Shown here in pieces: positions 47,747-60,384 of a stretch of DNA of 64,000 nucleotides (positions are counted from its first letter, which is position 1; every line of letters begins with the position of its first letter). Below the pieces are notes generated by a model, which was not told where the DNA came from, did no database searches, and saw only the letters and a list, made by a program, of their open reading frames with translations. The DNA comes from Apostichopus japonicus (taxonomy: Eukaryota > Echinodermata > Holothuroidea > Aspidochirotida > Stichopodidae). The stretch lies in the NCBI RefSeq assembly GCF_037975245.1, contig NC_092567.1, forward strand, positions 11,315,376 through 11,379,375, given 5' to 3'. A program made the translations under genes and the position numbers.

Positions 47747-47811
47747 AGATTCGATGAGAAGAGTTACCAGTTGAGCCTGGCGAACTTCAACCAGGCAATG
47801 TCCAACTAACT
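47747..47811 (+). CDS. Last coding exon of the plus-strand gene
   Basis: The acceptor TTTTTCTTCTTGTTTAG precedes 20 codons, RFDEKSYQLSLANFNQ and onward to AMSN, and a TAA at 47807-47809. A GTAAGT donor follows two bases after the stop, so the remaining 3'UTR is in another exon. The frame is continuous with exon 43074 (phase 0). The stop lies close to the last junction, well within the limit that avoids nonsense-mediated decay. The polar, amphipathic C-terminal tail could be a short helix. No family is recognised. Confidence 0.65.
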
Positions 47812-48290
47812 GTAAGTCAATACAGCTGAATACTCTCTACCTTAGTATTTAACATTGTATTTGTTAATAGAGATTGTCTGCTACCTTTAGTTGTACAATC
47901 TTAATATATTAATAATAATCTCCATCAATAACCAGAAATTGTATTCCTATATCTGTGATTATCTAATTTTATCTGGCCAATAACTATAATTGGTTTTATT
48001 GTACATTTCATTAATAAAGCTGATCCATGATTCAATGTATGAGATGAATGATAAGTTCCTTCCATTAACATAAACATCGTTTACTTGTTTCCCGTGTGGC
48101 GGTGTTTTGTTTGGCTGGTGGTTTAAATTACTTGTTGACTCATGGTATTCCTGGCGCTTTTTTCTGGGGGGGGGGAGGGGGTTGCTTAGGTTTAACTTCC
48201 CCATTATTCTACTAAATAAGTATGTTGTTCGACCCATTGATTATGATAACAATATAACCTGATATATATCATATTATTTTTATATTACAG

Positions 48291-48640
48291 CTCAATGCAA
48301 AATGCATGTTCAACTGGCGATGCCAATCATCAGCAGGACTGTGACGTAATTCACTCAATCCTCAAAATGATGGCAGTACATTCAGTGAGGAAGGATCTAA
48401 TAAAGATTTAGTTTGTAAACTGTTAACATCTCCCAAATACTACAAACAGCGCAAGCTAGAGCTCCAGTATAATACACTTGGAACTAGTCTCTAATGATTG
48501 TGACGTCATCAAATGCTTATATTCTCAAGACAATGGCATGGTGACTTCGTAAACACTGTAACTTTTACATTCATTGTGAATGGATCTTGTATAGAGATTA
48601 ATTTGTAAAATAATATTAATAAAAACACATCCAAGAAATA
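48291..48640 (+). other. 3'UTR exon with poly(A) signals
   Basis: The acceptor TATTTTTATATTACAG opens an exon without a long frame. AATAAA occurs at 48399-48404 and at 48618-48623, the second followed by A/T-rich sequence suited to cleavage near 48640. Two signals suggest alternative polyadenylation. Confidence 0.6.
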
Positions 48641-49052
48641 AGTAAAATTTGAAAGATTACTGTTCAATTTACATTTTGTTTAAGGAATTACTTTATTCGG
48701 AATTTCAGTCTTTAAATGTTATAGTACAAAAACAAAGTTATGTTTCTTCAACTTTTCTGGTTTGGTAAGATAAATTTCTGGTAAATTCCTTTAATGCTAA
48801 ATTGATGATGACGTCAACCCCTTAGTACAGGCCTAAATATTCATGTCAATTTTGTGATTTATATATTTGAATAACTCAACAAAATCAAGTTTTGTCATTT
48901 CGTTCTTACACCAAAGCATAGTTAGATGATTTCCACAACATTTGTCCGTGTAGAATGTGTACTTCAATGTTAACATGTTATATGAGGCTATAAAGTCTTC
49001 TTATTCCATTGTGTTTCTGTTGTACTTATATGAACTGACATAACTGTCTCCG
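48641..49052. other. No gene seen
   Basis: This is AT-rich sequence downstream of the plus-strand gene, with a TGACGTCA near 48810. Confidence 0.4.
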
Positions 49053-49480
49053 TATTATATTATATTATATTATATTATATTATATTATATTATATTATAT
49101 TATATTATATTATATTATATTATATTATATTATATTATATTATATTATATTATATTATATTATATTATATTATATTATATTATATTATATTATATTATAT
49201 TATATTATATTATATTATATTATATTATATTATATTATATTATATTATATTATATTATATTATATTATATTATATTATATTATATTATATTATATTATAT
49301 TATATTATATTATATTATATTATATTATATTATATTATATTATATTATATTATATTATATTATATTATATTATATTATATTATATTATATTATATTATAT
49401 TATATTATATTATATTATATTATATTATATTATATTATATTATATTATATTATATTATATTATATTATATTATATTATAT
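49053..49480. repeat. (TATTA)n microsatellite, ~85 units
   Basis: This is an uninterrupted 5-bp repeat of about 430 bp that degrades into (TA)n by 49500. It is just downstream of the predicted gene end. Such tracts are prone to length change and to assembly collapse. Confidence 0.98.
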
Positions 49481-49924
49481 TATATATTGATATATATATA
49501 TATATTATATTGATGACGTACCCACCACATTGGTGATCAATTAGATGTTATAGTAGTTATTTGCACCACCAACAGAAAGCTAATTTGTAGAATGGGAATT
49601 AAACGGTAATGTGCAGTATTTTTTTTTCTAATTGTATTGTTTCCTTATATGTAACAAAGTCGTCGTTACTTGCGAAAATGAAGAGAAAGGTTTGTTCACC
49701 TACTCGTGTGTCCCTGATCAGATATTGCTGGACCTGCACTCCTCGTGTGCAAGGTATAACATTCTTCATCGGTCCAATTGTATTTAATGTTATGATACAT
49801 CCCAATTCCAGACCCATTTCTCTACCTTGCAACCTCCGCCCTCCCCACAAACAAACACTTTACTACTCAGTACTGTACGCAGACATGTTTGAAATACTTT
49901 GGTTTAAATCTGTACATACTGTAT

Positions 49925-50090
49925 CCACATACACTCGGTAACTAGGAGTTCATGATTAAACTTTTCTTCGTCCTTACTTTTACTAAAGTTTGATGTAAAC
50001 TGTGACGTATCGGTTACGTAATGTCTAAAATCTAACAAAAAATAGAGCCACATTAACTGTGTCAATGTAAAGACTAAATGACATTCATTG
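49925..50090. repeat. Dispersed repeat, partner of 61.86 kb
   Basis: Shared with 61855-62035 are ACACTCG-TAA-TAGGA, CTTACTTTTA-like sequence, ACGTATC-GTTACGTAATGTCT and AAATGACATT or AAATGTCATT. The two copies are diverged and in the same orientation. The family is not recognised. Confidence 0.6.
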
Positions 50091-50099
50091 GTTATCTAC

Positions 50100-51009
50100 A
50101 ATACCATTGTGTTATTAAAATCGATCTACAAGAACTTAGAGGTGATATTAATTAATATCTGTGACATCTTTGTTCTAAGTCAGCATTTCTTTATTTTTTT
50201 CTGTTCCTATGAATTATCGTTCTTAACATGAACTTAACTGCAACTTCATCTATCATTATTTTCGTTTTCTTATTCTATTATTATGTTCACTTATTATTAT
50301 ATTATTATGTTAAGCATCGCTTTATGATTGTTTTGATAGATTTATGATCTGTTTGTTTCAAATCATCATTTTAATAATTTAGTTTATTATCAATTTTACG
50401 GCATATCCTATTTTTTGTATAACTGATCCCATCAGCGCACGAAGAATATAATATGAACGCTCAAAATAGTTCACCGACAAACAAACATACAAACGTCTCT
50501 ATTTAGTGTTAACGTTATCTCTTCGAAATTTGCAGTCAAGTTAAGGGCGCTTTGATCATGCGCAATTAGTTTAATCTCTCCAGGTATGATGATATGACGT
50601 CAATATAAGATTAATAACAAAACTACAGAAATTAATCAGATAGACAGGTTCCCATTATTGTTAGCTCTTTTCGTTCCGGTTTGAATCAAAACTGACTGTA
50701 ACGTCGATAATCTTAAAACTGAAAGTCAAGGGCAAACAAATTACATTGTAACAGTTTGTACCAAAAGTGATCTTCAAGAAAACAGGTGTGATGTCATAGC
50801 AGGTGTAAGGTCAGGTGATGTCAAGTGTGATGTCACTGACAGCAAAATAGTCTTTCTTTCATGATTTTACTTAATTGGTATGGCTTTGGATTGGAAAAGA
50901 TCTCAACATTGCTTTAGGGTATGTGACAATGACAATACCCATAGTTTAGTACCTACCAATTTTCAAAAGAAATAGAAAATTAGACTTCCCCGCCCCTCCC
51001 ATTTTTGAT
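50100..51009. other. No gene seen
   Basis: The interval is AT-rich. Near 50790-50835 three GTGATGTCA words occur within about 50 bp, related to CRE half-sites. No exon has convincing splice signals. Confidence 0.4.
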
Positions 51010-51180
51010 TCCTTGTCTGTGTGTGCTTCTGTGACACTTGCTTGTTTCCGCGATAACTCAACAACGGAGTGATGTATGTATGTCGTACTTGCTAAATGTA
51101 GATGTATTTTAGTAAAGAGGTGTGCCCTATTTGTTAGCGCTGACTTTACAAATAGTAATGAGGTTATACACTTTTGGACC
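51010..51180 (-). repeat. Repeat related to the 12.3-kb family (tentative)
   Basis: CTTGTTTCCGCGATAACTCAA resembles CTTGTAAACACGATATCTCAA of the 12.3-kb tandem repeat and is followed by similarly placed ATG-rich sequence. The 88-codon minus frame over it is attributed to the repeat. Confidence 0.4.
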
Positions 51181-52639
51181 CGAACTTGTGGGCCCCAATA
51201 TTTTCGGACCATTTGAGCGCAAAGTTTTATTGGGCCTAATTTTTGGAAAGGGCCAAAATGTTATATTGTAGTAACTCCACAACCTTCAAGTACATCAGGT
51301 TGTATCCAAAATTGGAATGCAGTTGTTGGTTAATATCTGGTAGATGTGGGCATGAATATTATGATACCGTTTTGGGTGAAGACGTAAAACACTTTAATAT
51401 TCCACTAATCAAGTAACCATAGCGACCGTTGGACACTTGTTAATATTGTATCGTCTATATTTACCTTCCGTTGATATTATAGTACTAAATATTAGTTTAG
51501 TTTAATTTTGAAATATTACATTTTGCTTTCATTAATTGCTTCATATACAGTCTTGTCTTGTTACATAATTTTTACTCTTCATTATTTTAATGCGCTTTAT
51601 AAATGATTCTACCGGTTTCGTTTTAATTCAGACCTTTATTATCTTTATACTTAGATATTTCCTTCGATTTAGAACAATTCTAAGACATATCTAATACTTG
51701 CTCTAATTATTGTTATATTTCGTCATTAATTATTAGATTGCTTTCTACTTCATCCGTTTATTAATTTTACTTTTTTTCAAGATTTAGTTGCTTTATTTCG
51801 TTCCTCCTATTTCTATGTTATGAATTAATCTTTGATATTACTCACGCGTAATACAGTGAATATTAGAAGAATATTGTTAAATGTTATAATAATAACAATG
51901 ACAGGCTGTCTATCGTTATACCATTAATTGTGTTATTCAAAATCAAACTAAAACAATGTCTTAGACATTCATTAATAACAATGACATGATTTGCTTTTCA
52001 ATACAGTTCTTTATTCCATGATTATGATCTCTAATTATGTTTCTTTGGAGTCAATAGGAACACGTGACTAACGTATTATAGTAAGATAACATTGCAATAC
52101 ATGATAATGATCATAACGAAGATGGTGTTCTATATATTTAACATGAACCTTCAATGCAATGATCGGTTCTCCATACACATTTTTCATCATTTGGTATCGT
52201 TAATTTGCTCCTTCTTATTGATGATGTTGATTGATGATTAACAAATATTCATGATCACTTCATTGTAATGTAGTTTTTGTCGTATTTGCTTTAACCCAAT
52301 TGGATGTTATGAAGCCATAAAGTTTACCAATATAACCCAAGCCCTGTCCCGCAAAACTGAATATATTTACATAACTACAAAAACTGACTAACATATAAAT
52401 ATGGAAAAATCACAGCGTCACGATATCTGTTTATGATATGAGATATATCCAATGAAATAATTATCCCTTTATTTTGTTATGTTCTTGGTATTTCCGTATT
52501 TCTGCATGTAAGTACAAATATACAATTTTTACTACCAAACACACTTGTTCCCTTTGAGGCGATCCTGGTCTCTCATTGTGATACAATGAAAACCTATTCA
52601 TTCATACTTAGTAAAGATTCCTAAATCCTATTGGTCCAT
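51181..52639. other. No gene seen
   Basis: This is AT-rich sequence with short random open frames. Confidence 0.4.
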
Positions 52640-52962
52640 TCAGGTCAGCTGACCGTGGTTAATCCTGTGAGTAACGCACGGTAAAATTACGGGGCATCAC
52701 TTTAATAAATCTTTGGTTATATGTAACCAAAAATGTTTTGTTTTATGATTTTTCCCCCACACAAATGGTAGTGTATGAATGAACGGGGTTAATCAACGGT
52801 CTAGCGTGCGTTACTCACATGATTAATGCACTCCGGGTGTTAATGCTATCGCTGGATGCACTCGGGCTCCGCCCTCGTGCATTGCTTGCATTATCCCCCG
52901 ATCGTGCATTAATCCTGTGAGTAACGCACGCTAGACCGTTGATTAACCCCTTATTCATCTCA
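52640..52962. mobile_element. Foldback/MITE-like inverted repeat
   Basis: Arms of about 58 bp at 52777-52836 and 52905-52962 are near-exact inverses (GGGGTTAATCAACGGTCTAG, CGTGCGTTACTCACA). They surround a smaller palindrome, GCACTCGGGCTCCGCCCTCG, near 52858. TTAATCCTGTGAGTAACGCACG also occurs once more at about 52658, so the element may begin there. It has no coding sequence, and target duplications are not resolved. Confidence 0.8.
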
Positions 52963-53539
52963 TGTATCTGTTACTATATCATAAGTTCATATCGTAGAAA
53001 CTTATAATGGAATTATTGATATGTATTGATGTTGTAATGTCAATGGAAGCAATAAAAGAAAACTAATCGGAGAAATATTGTCAACAGTGTTATCTCTGTG
53101 TAACATGTAGTCTATGTACTAACTTGTCAATTCAACCTCTTACTCTTTTCCTGTCCTGCGTCAAGGTCACACAGAAGGTTATTGCTATACATTAACTCTC
53201 AAAACATGTGAGGCTGGTATAATTGCGGTTGAGATTTATAAATTCTCCTAACAAAAGTGTTAATGTCGCTATATGTGCCATAAATTTATACTTTCTCTTC
53301 AAGTTCATCCCAACATTTTCTAGAAACAAGTGCCTTTTGAAAGATTCTAAACTTCCAACTTATTACCAAATATTCAAAAGTGTATAATAAACTGATCGCA
53401 AAGTACATTGTTCAATGTGGCATCTGGTGACCATTTTCTGATTTTATAGCGTATTTTGGGCAATATCTGAATCATCTCCAGGCAGGAATTTTAACGGTTT
53501 TCCATTTTCCTTGTTTCTTTTTTCTTAAAGAAACGAATT

Positions 53540-53602
53540 TCACTCCTCGTCTCCATACGAGGATCTCTCCTTGTCAACATCCATTGTGTCGAACATTGAC
53601 GT
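53540..53602 (-). CDS. Last coding exon of a minus-strand gene
   Basis: On the minus strand a long pyrimidine tract (CCCACACCACCCACCCCCAC) precedes tandem acceptors CAG|AG|. Using the second AG (phase 0), 20 codons read TSMFDTMDVDKERSSYGDEE before a TGA. The acidic tail looks like a natural C terminus. Using the first AG shifts the frame to RRQCSTQWMLTRR and onward, with a stop near 53491. The phase-0 exon at 55585-55626 fits either choice. The product is unknown. Confidence 0.45.
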   Translation of the reverse strand, partial: TSMFDTMDVDKERSSYGDEE

Positions 53603-53759
53603 CTCTGCACGCATGGGGCCGGGTGGGGGTGGGTGGTGTGGGGAGGGATGTTCCTTGCGGATTTCCTCCATTGTATTAACCTTAAATCGAGATGAACTTC
53701 CTCATTGAATTTCATTTGGTAAATTAAAGATGAGTTAATAAACTGGTATATCAATTATA

Positions 53760-55584
53760 CCGATACCCTTGGCCACTATATATTCTAACTGAAATCATTT
53801 CTCCCGTACAATGTCCTTTCCCTTCCCCGTTCGTCCTCAACTGCACTGGATACCACGTATGTCTGTTTTTATGTATTGACAACGTCATAATGCTTATCAA
53901 TATATGTTAACATTTTTGGGGGCCTTTGTTAGGTAACACTTTGTCACACCCGTCTACATGGTTTTCCTTAAACTGTCCCCTAAAATGAAAACGAAAGTGT
54001 AAATGCTGAGAATGTTTATTATACATCGTTGACGATATCCGATTCTATTTTATTTTATAATTTTATGTCGTGGAGTTGAAGTTTTGCTTCATAGACTTGT
54101 TTTCAAAATAGATGTCAATCCTTTCTTGTTTTCACTCCATTTGACTCGGTTTCTAAAGGTCGTAAACATTGACCTATATTGATGTCTGGCAGTAATATAA
54201 ATGGCTTATTTCATCCTTCATGGTGTGATTTTGTGGTCTTGTATTAAAAGAGAAATATCGTCTCGTTAACACCGCGGTTTATTGTATACCGCCAGCTGAC
54301 ATATTGTGGAAATTCATCCAAAGCCAACAATTGTATCAAATTGATAAAAAAAAATTCAAATCATGGGCTAATGAATGTTCCTTGTTTTACGTGTTTATAA
54401 TCCTTAAATTAATAAACAAATCAAACAGAACACACATCAAAGTACGAAATGTAAGTCGGTGCTGGTGGCTGGAAATTTGGACACGCTAGCATATATGACG
54501 CCATGATCAATTGCTGGGGCGTAAGATATACATCACCACACACAGTATACCATGACAAGACTGGACTGGAGGTGGATGTGGTGGGGGGGGGAGTGAGTTT
54601 GGCGTGGACAAGGTACATCGTACTGAGGTCACATGTGGTTCAATATCTTACCAAGAACATTGCCTTGCCAAAGTCAAGTATAAATGAAGCAAATTTGACT
54701 TATATTTTGCCGGAAGTCATTGTTTTCCAAGATGAATATATTACGGTAAACGACGGTCGATCCATTTCAATTGTGAAGCAGGACCGGAATGAGTGTGGAA
54801 GACTAATGTGACCGGAACGATGGTAAAGCCTGATCATGTGACACTTAAAGTACAACATTTTTTGTGTGTAAATTTGCAACTTCATTTCTTTCGGACAAAG
54901 CCATGTCATGTTAACTCCTATGATAATATTATCAATATATCTAATCATGTGAATGTGGCCGTACAACTGCCGATAAGAAATAAACGTTTTGGACTAATAC
55001 TACACGATAAAATACATTTGTGTTATCTAACACACAAATGCAATGCCTTCGCTCTGCATACATTGTTACACCTTTTAATGGTATCTTAATTTATCTGAAC
55101 ATACTTTGAAGTAAACGTTATTTTACACATCAGCGATGAAAAGGCATTTTCCTCTGTTTCTAACATTAATGCAGCCAATTTCGACTTATCAAGAATGTTA
55201 CCAAAATCTTTAGAGTATTCAAAATTAAATTGCAATTAATCAAATTAAGGTATCTTGTTTTAAGTCGGTTAATGAGAGTAATTAAGTACATAAAGATTGC
55301 AACCTACGAGATATTTTTCTTCAGATTAAATCTTTTGAAGAACTAAATATGAACTTGAAACATCCAAACTTTAATTTACTGTTTGTTTGAACAACTTGAC
55401 TACGGTATTCCTGAAGCAAATAACAGATTTATCAAAATCGAACGAAATATTTGTTTTAAATATACAAATAATAATATATTTAGCCTAACATGAAATAGTC
55501 CAACATTACAGACTAACATTCAATCTAAAAAAAATGCACTTAATATATCTTGCATTCAAAGTGAAACCATTTCTCTGCACTAAC
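53760..55584. other. No supported gene
   Basis: The 102-codon plus frame at 54503-54811 and the overlapping minus frames show no family features. A good plus donor (CGAAAT|GTAAGTC at about 54450) has no convincing exon before it. Confidence 0.4.
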
Positions 55585-55626
55585 CTTATCAATATCATCA
55601 TTGATCGCCGCACAGTTCTCATATCT
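55585..55626 (-). CDS. Internal 42-nt exon of the minus-strand gene
   Basis: On the minus strand, CATTTATTCACAG precedes 14 phase-0 codons, RYENCAAINDDIDK, and the donor AAG|GTTAGTG. Only this frame is used in the model. It joins 63270-63326 upstream and 53540-53602 downstream, all phase 0. A 42-base symmetric exon could be skipped in frame. Confidence 0.5.
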
Positions 55627-55649
55627 CTGTGAATAAATGGTACAAGCGC

Positions 55650-56080
55650 CCTCTAAAATTATAAAGTTTGAATCACACGGGAGAAGGACACAACTAACTT
55701 TTGATTTTAACAAAGTTACCGTTAGGAGAAGAATGTGGAGTACTGTCAGGATAGTCAGAGTGAGGTTGTAGGATTATTTAGATCATCCATAATTATTTGA
55801 TACAAGAAGGGCCGCTCTGACGTTCATTTGCTTTTGATGTTCACAATAATGAATATTCAAAGAATATTATGATATAGATAATAAACATGAAGGGAAACAA
55901 AGGTGGAATTAGAGTAATGTACAGCTTGCTACCATTAAAGCTATTTCAATTCCTTGGAGGTTGGGGCGGGGAGTTTTGAGATATTAAAACCAATTTGATT
56001 TCGTTAAACGTTGTATATATATACATTTACAGGCTGAATTTAGTTATAGCTAAACCATTCGTTTGAACGATATGTTTATG
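55650..56080. other. No gene seen
   Basis: The interval is AT-rich, with a GGGGCGGGG segment near 55965 and no recognised repeat. Confidence 0.4.
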
Positions 56081-56088
56081 ATGGGAGT

Positions 56089-56433
56089 CAGTGGCGTAGG
56101 AAGGTACTTTTGAGTGGGGGGGGGGCTGAAGACTGATGGCCGACCTGGGGGAGGGGTTCTAAGGGGAGGGGAATTTTTTTGGCATTTCCAGGTGGCCTCA
56201 GATGCAATTTGGTGCAATATAGCACACTTCAACACCCACTCCATTTTGTAAATAATTTTGCATTTTCACCTGGCCTTAGATGCAATTTGTTGCTCCAAAT
56301 GAGATTTTTTTCTCATTTGGAAATGAAAAAGGGGTTTTCTGACTTGCGGAGCGGGGGGCGGAATGATACTTCCGCCCCCCATATTTTTCACTGGGGGGAT
56401 GGCGCCCCCAGCCCCCCGGTTCCTACGCCCTTG
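56089..56433. mobile_element. Non-autonomous hAT element (copy B, 345 bp)
   Basis: The ends CAGTGGCGTAGGAAGG and (inverse) CAAGGGCGTAGGAACCGG have an exact 8-bp duplication ATGGGAGT (56081-56088, 56434-56441). The interior is nearly the same as 40904-41270, in the same orientation, with small indels in the G/C runs. No transposase is present. Confidence 0.95.
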
Positions 56434-56444
56434 ATGGGAGTTAA

Positions 56445-59400
56445 AGGCCAAACTTATTTTTATGTACAGAATTTGAACAGGATGACTATCGAAATATTCC
56501 TCGTTATGGACATTTGGCAAGTATGGATACAAACAATTATTCAGGTTAGTTAGTCCGTAATCTAGCAGTTTGAACGATAAGCCTGCATTGTCGGTCGAAA
56601 AACCTTGATTAACAATGATAAACTCCGAATATTAACCAGACAAACGGTCTAATTTTTAACCGATAATCCAATTTTATTGCCTATACGCTTTCATTTTCAG
56701 TTGTAAAACCTGGAGTACCGGTTCAAAACAAGACCGGCATTGAGCAATGATCCAAATTTTCCGACAGAATCAAACTGGAATATATCATTAGTTGGTATTT
56801 TTCTTTGCCATACACGTGATTCAGGAATAATTTCGACATGCGAGCAATTATCCGGTAAGATTAGCATAACAATACGAGTAAATCCCATTCTGAATGAGAA
56901 GAAAACCGCAGGTGGCTTTAGCTTTGTTTAGCATTCCAAGGACAGATGTTCTGTTAGTCATACAGCATTGTATTAAGATAGCTTGAATAAACTCGTTGCT
57001 CTTGCATCAAATCCAACATAAGCAATGGAACGTACGGGGACTGCTGGTGATAGTGTAACCATTTAGTTAAATAATAATTACTTCAAAGACATCAATTAAA
57101 AGACACTGCAACCTTCTCATTGTGCTCTACATCCATGGACATGTTTTTACAAAATTTCTCGTTGGATCAATATCCCAGGATTTACCATGTGAATATTTCG
57201 CAATGATTTCGTAATCCAAAGTGTGGTAACATGAATTCAGGATCAATAATTTTCAGAGACCTATACATATTTTCGAGGGTTGCAAAAATGATTCCTTGTG
57301 AAGGAGGATTCAATTTTTCGAGAGGATCACTTTAATTTTATACCTGGATACACTTTAAACTATATAACATAACGATAATCATGATCAGGTGGTGAAGTTC
57401 GAACGTAATTCTACCTTCCTGACTTCCTGAAAGTTTTTGGAGATTAACAGATATTGGATTTCAAAGTATTGTCCCGTTGACCTCTCGTCATCCCATGTGA
57501 GTACACATTCCAATGAAAATCTTTGCTAATATTGATAATCTGGAATAGACGGTATTAGTTTAAAAACTAACAAGAGTTAACTTCTCCAAGACATAGGTAA
57601 TTGTCACATCAACATCCAGAAACACTATTCAGAATAATTAACTTTAACTAGCCCATTATTATTTTTTTTTAAAGAAGCAACTTTTAATGACCTTCATTAT
57701 AATTATTTTTGATAAACATTTAAATTAAAATATCGGCTTAACAAGTAACAATCTAAATTTTGTTACGGTAAAAAATGATGTTTTGAACATGCTCCGATGA
57801 TCAATCACGACCCAAGCCCAAAGTGAACAATTATAATAAAGTGAATTATGTAAGACAATAGTCATTCACTTTTTTGATAGAGGCTGAATTAGTTAGTGCA
57901 GTCATTGTCTGTCATTTGTGCTGATTACACAGAAACCAAAACAAATACACATTGACCTGTGACTGATTCCTTTGCGTAATTAAAGTAAATTAGTCATCAT
58001 TTCCAGGGTAAGAAAATCGTTTCTTGGAAACTAAACTATAGAAAAACCTAACTTGATATTACAAACGAATTAAACTAATTATCAAACGAACTATGTCACG
58101 CTAGTGCATCAATTAATCGCCGTTCACTGTTTTGCGTAATTCAATGGCGTTAAGTACCTTCCGTCAAAAGCTCGGTCTAAATCATTTCTTTACTATGGTA
58201 ATAACAAACTGTCTCCGTGAAAACATAATGTCCAGGCAAGTACAATTATATTCGTGATGTTCAGTTTATTCGAAATGTTTAAAGCACCAATGTAGTCTTT
58301 ACCAACCATTTACTGCTTTTTCTCTACGAAAAATTCTAGACCAACCTTCAAAATGATTTTTAATTACCAGAATTGATTTTGCCACCATTTGAATATAAAT
58401 TGCTGTCTTTGTGAATATGGAAAAGCCCAAGTTTATATTTGTTAGTACCATCATAATAAAATGTATGAAATATTAAAATATCTTTACAGGGATTAAAAAG
58501 CAAGTATAGCGCATGCGCCAATTTAAAGACATTTCCCCTTCTTTACTCATACTGCTTCTTAAAAATTTGACATTCTCGTGTAATATGATCGAACCATCGA
58601 CTATATGATGTTGTTGAAGTATTAAACTAATCCGCAAATTAATATCAGAGAGATCCCCATCAGTAGTGTTCCATCAGTGTTATCAATCACAGAACATACA
58701 GATCTAAGCGTCACTAAGTTACCGTATTCCAACATAAACATACATAGGTTTTTATCCACGGCACTGAATTTAGTTGACAGTGGTAAAATGTCTAAAGTTA
58801 TTTCCATTATGATGATAAAGTGATTACTTCCTGAAACGTTTATTTTAATTTTCCTATTTAATCATAATATTATTAGAAATTAGGCTCATGCTGCATCAAG
58901 CAAAGTATGTCGGCTTTAGTTTCACAGCGTTGTAAATCTACGAAAAGTTCGATCGAATTATCTTTGATGGTACCTTCGGTTCTATTTCTTTTACGTTACT
59001 CAATATAATGACGGCTATTGCAAGCTCATCACCACGACTCAATAGAGATGCAGAACTTTAGGGTTGAGAACGTGACTGCTGGTGGAAGAGGATAGTATAG
59101 CTATCAATGGTATCAGTGTGACGTCATATTATCTGCATACTTTATAGTCTTCGCTTCCGAATTCTTATTTCCTGGATGAAGTTCGTACGTATGATGTTTA
59201 TCTTTGGATATTTAATATTAAATATGATTGTTGAAAGAACATCATTTAAATTATATATATTTCAATGTTCATTCTTAACTTACGGAGCCTTAGACATTAA
59301 ATTGCTAAATACACGTTATCAGTTAGTTATGATTCTGCCTAAATGCCGCAGTTTGTGTTGAATTTCCACCTTCAAAAGTACAACAACGTACCTACATAAC

Positions 59401-59788
59401 CTAACATATAATATACTGCAATCTACTTAAATCACACAATTGCACAATAATGCATAATTTATCTTTAATATTTGCTATCATATTATATCGTAAAGCTATT
59501 TATTATCACTGGCTTATCTAACAAAACTCCGATAAGGTAAGATCACCCAGGCTCCATTAAGCATCACGTTATATTGTCCGTCAAATACTCAGCTCGTTCA
59601 GTTATCAAATTCAAAGTAACATGACGGTGAATAGAGAATCAATATGAATATTGATAACCATTAAAAGCATAGCTCGTATGATACATGATACAATCTGATC
59701 ATATAACAACTATTTCGATTATATTGATAAACATTCCTCTTCCTTTTATAAAATTTGACCCAAGAAAGGTTTAACTATCAAAATAAGT
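56445..59788. other. Mostly intron-like; possible microexon
   Basis: No strong exon was found. A 12-base minus-strand candidate at 57415-57426 (GAAGTCAGGAAG, EVRK) follows CCAAAAACTTTCAG and precedes GTAGAA. It is phase 0, like its neighbours, but too short to trust. A plus acceptor at 56699 opens a 15-codon frame ending in a stop, also not supported. Confidence 0.35.
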
Positions 59789-59946
59789 TCATCTTCTCCG
59801 AACTGGGTTTAAATTAATGACGTCAGCACTGGACACAAATGTCTGAACTAATTTTGTAATATAAACGTTCATCGAATGGAAACGAATCCGATCAAACTTG
59901 ATCTGTGAAATCTGCTCTTTGTGTTTCTTTGCCATTTCTTTTTGTT
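59789..59946 (-). CDS. Candidate last exon, minus strand
   Basis: On the minus strand, CACCCCACTAGCTTTGTTATAGCAG is a good acceptor. The frame then reads QKEMAKKHKEQISQIKF and onward to NLNPVRRR and a stop, about 51 codons. It is rich in lysine, glutamate and glutamine, with coiled-coil-like spacing at its start. The acceptor is phase 1, which does not match 63270-63326, and no poly(A) signal is near, so membership in the minus-strand gene is unproven. Confidence 0.3.
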
Positions 59947-60384
59947 CTGCTATAACAAAGCTAGTGGGGTGAAGGAGGGGGTGCAATGGTGCGCATAGGC
60001 GTCGCAGACAGAAGTGCTCCATAAGAGCCCTCCTTCTTTCCATAGTTACAACTTTGAGAACTTTTTTTTTACCGTCAAGTCAAAGGCACCCTCCCCCTAT
60101 CCATATAGGTCACGCCACTGTTAGCGTATAATTGTCAACGCTATAAATATGTATGTTACCTGTGTCTTTTTCCGCCTAAAGTGTGGGATATTATTTAATA
60201 GTGGTCGCTGTTTCAATTATATATTTTTCTATCTAAACTGTACATGTTGTAAACCACAAAAATACCACTGCTGTCAGCATAGGTTTTATTTTAATATTTT
60301 ATATATTTAGTTTTGAGAAATGACAGTTTAAACAGCTGACGTCATCAATAAAAGTGACTGGATTATACAATCTAGTACAGAGAC

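Noticed and set aside
49609-49941. 110-codon plus-strand open frame next to the TATTA array
   Set aside because: The composition looks random, an overlapping minus frame is equally long, and there are no supporting signals.
54503-54811. 102-codon plus-strand open frame
   Set aside because: It has no splice or poly(A) context, crosses a G run, shows no recognisable domain, and overlaps open frames on the other strand.
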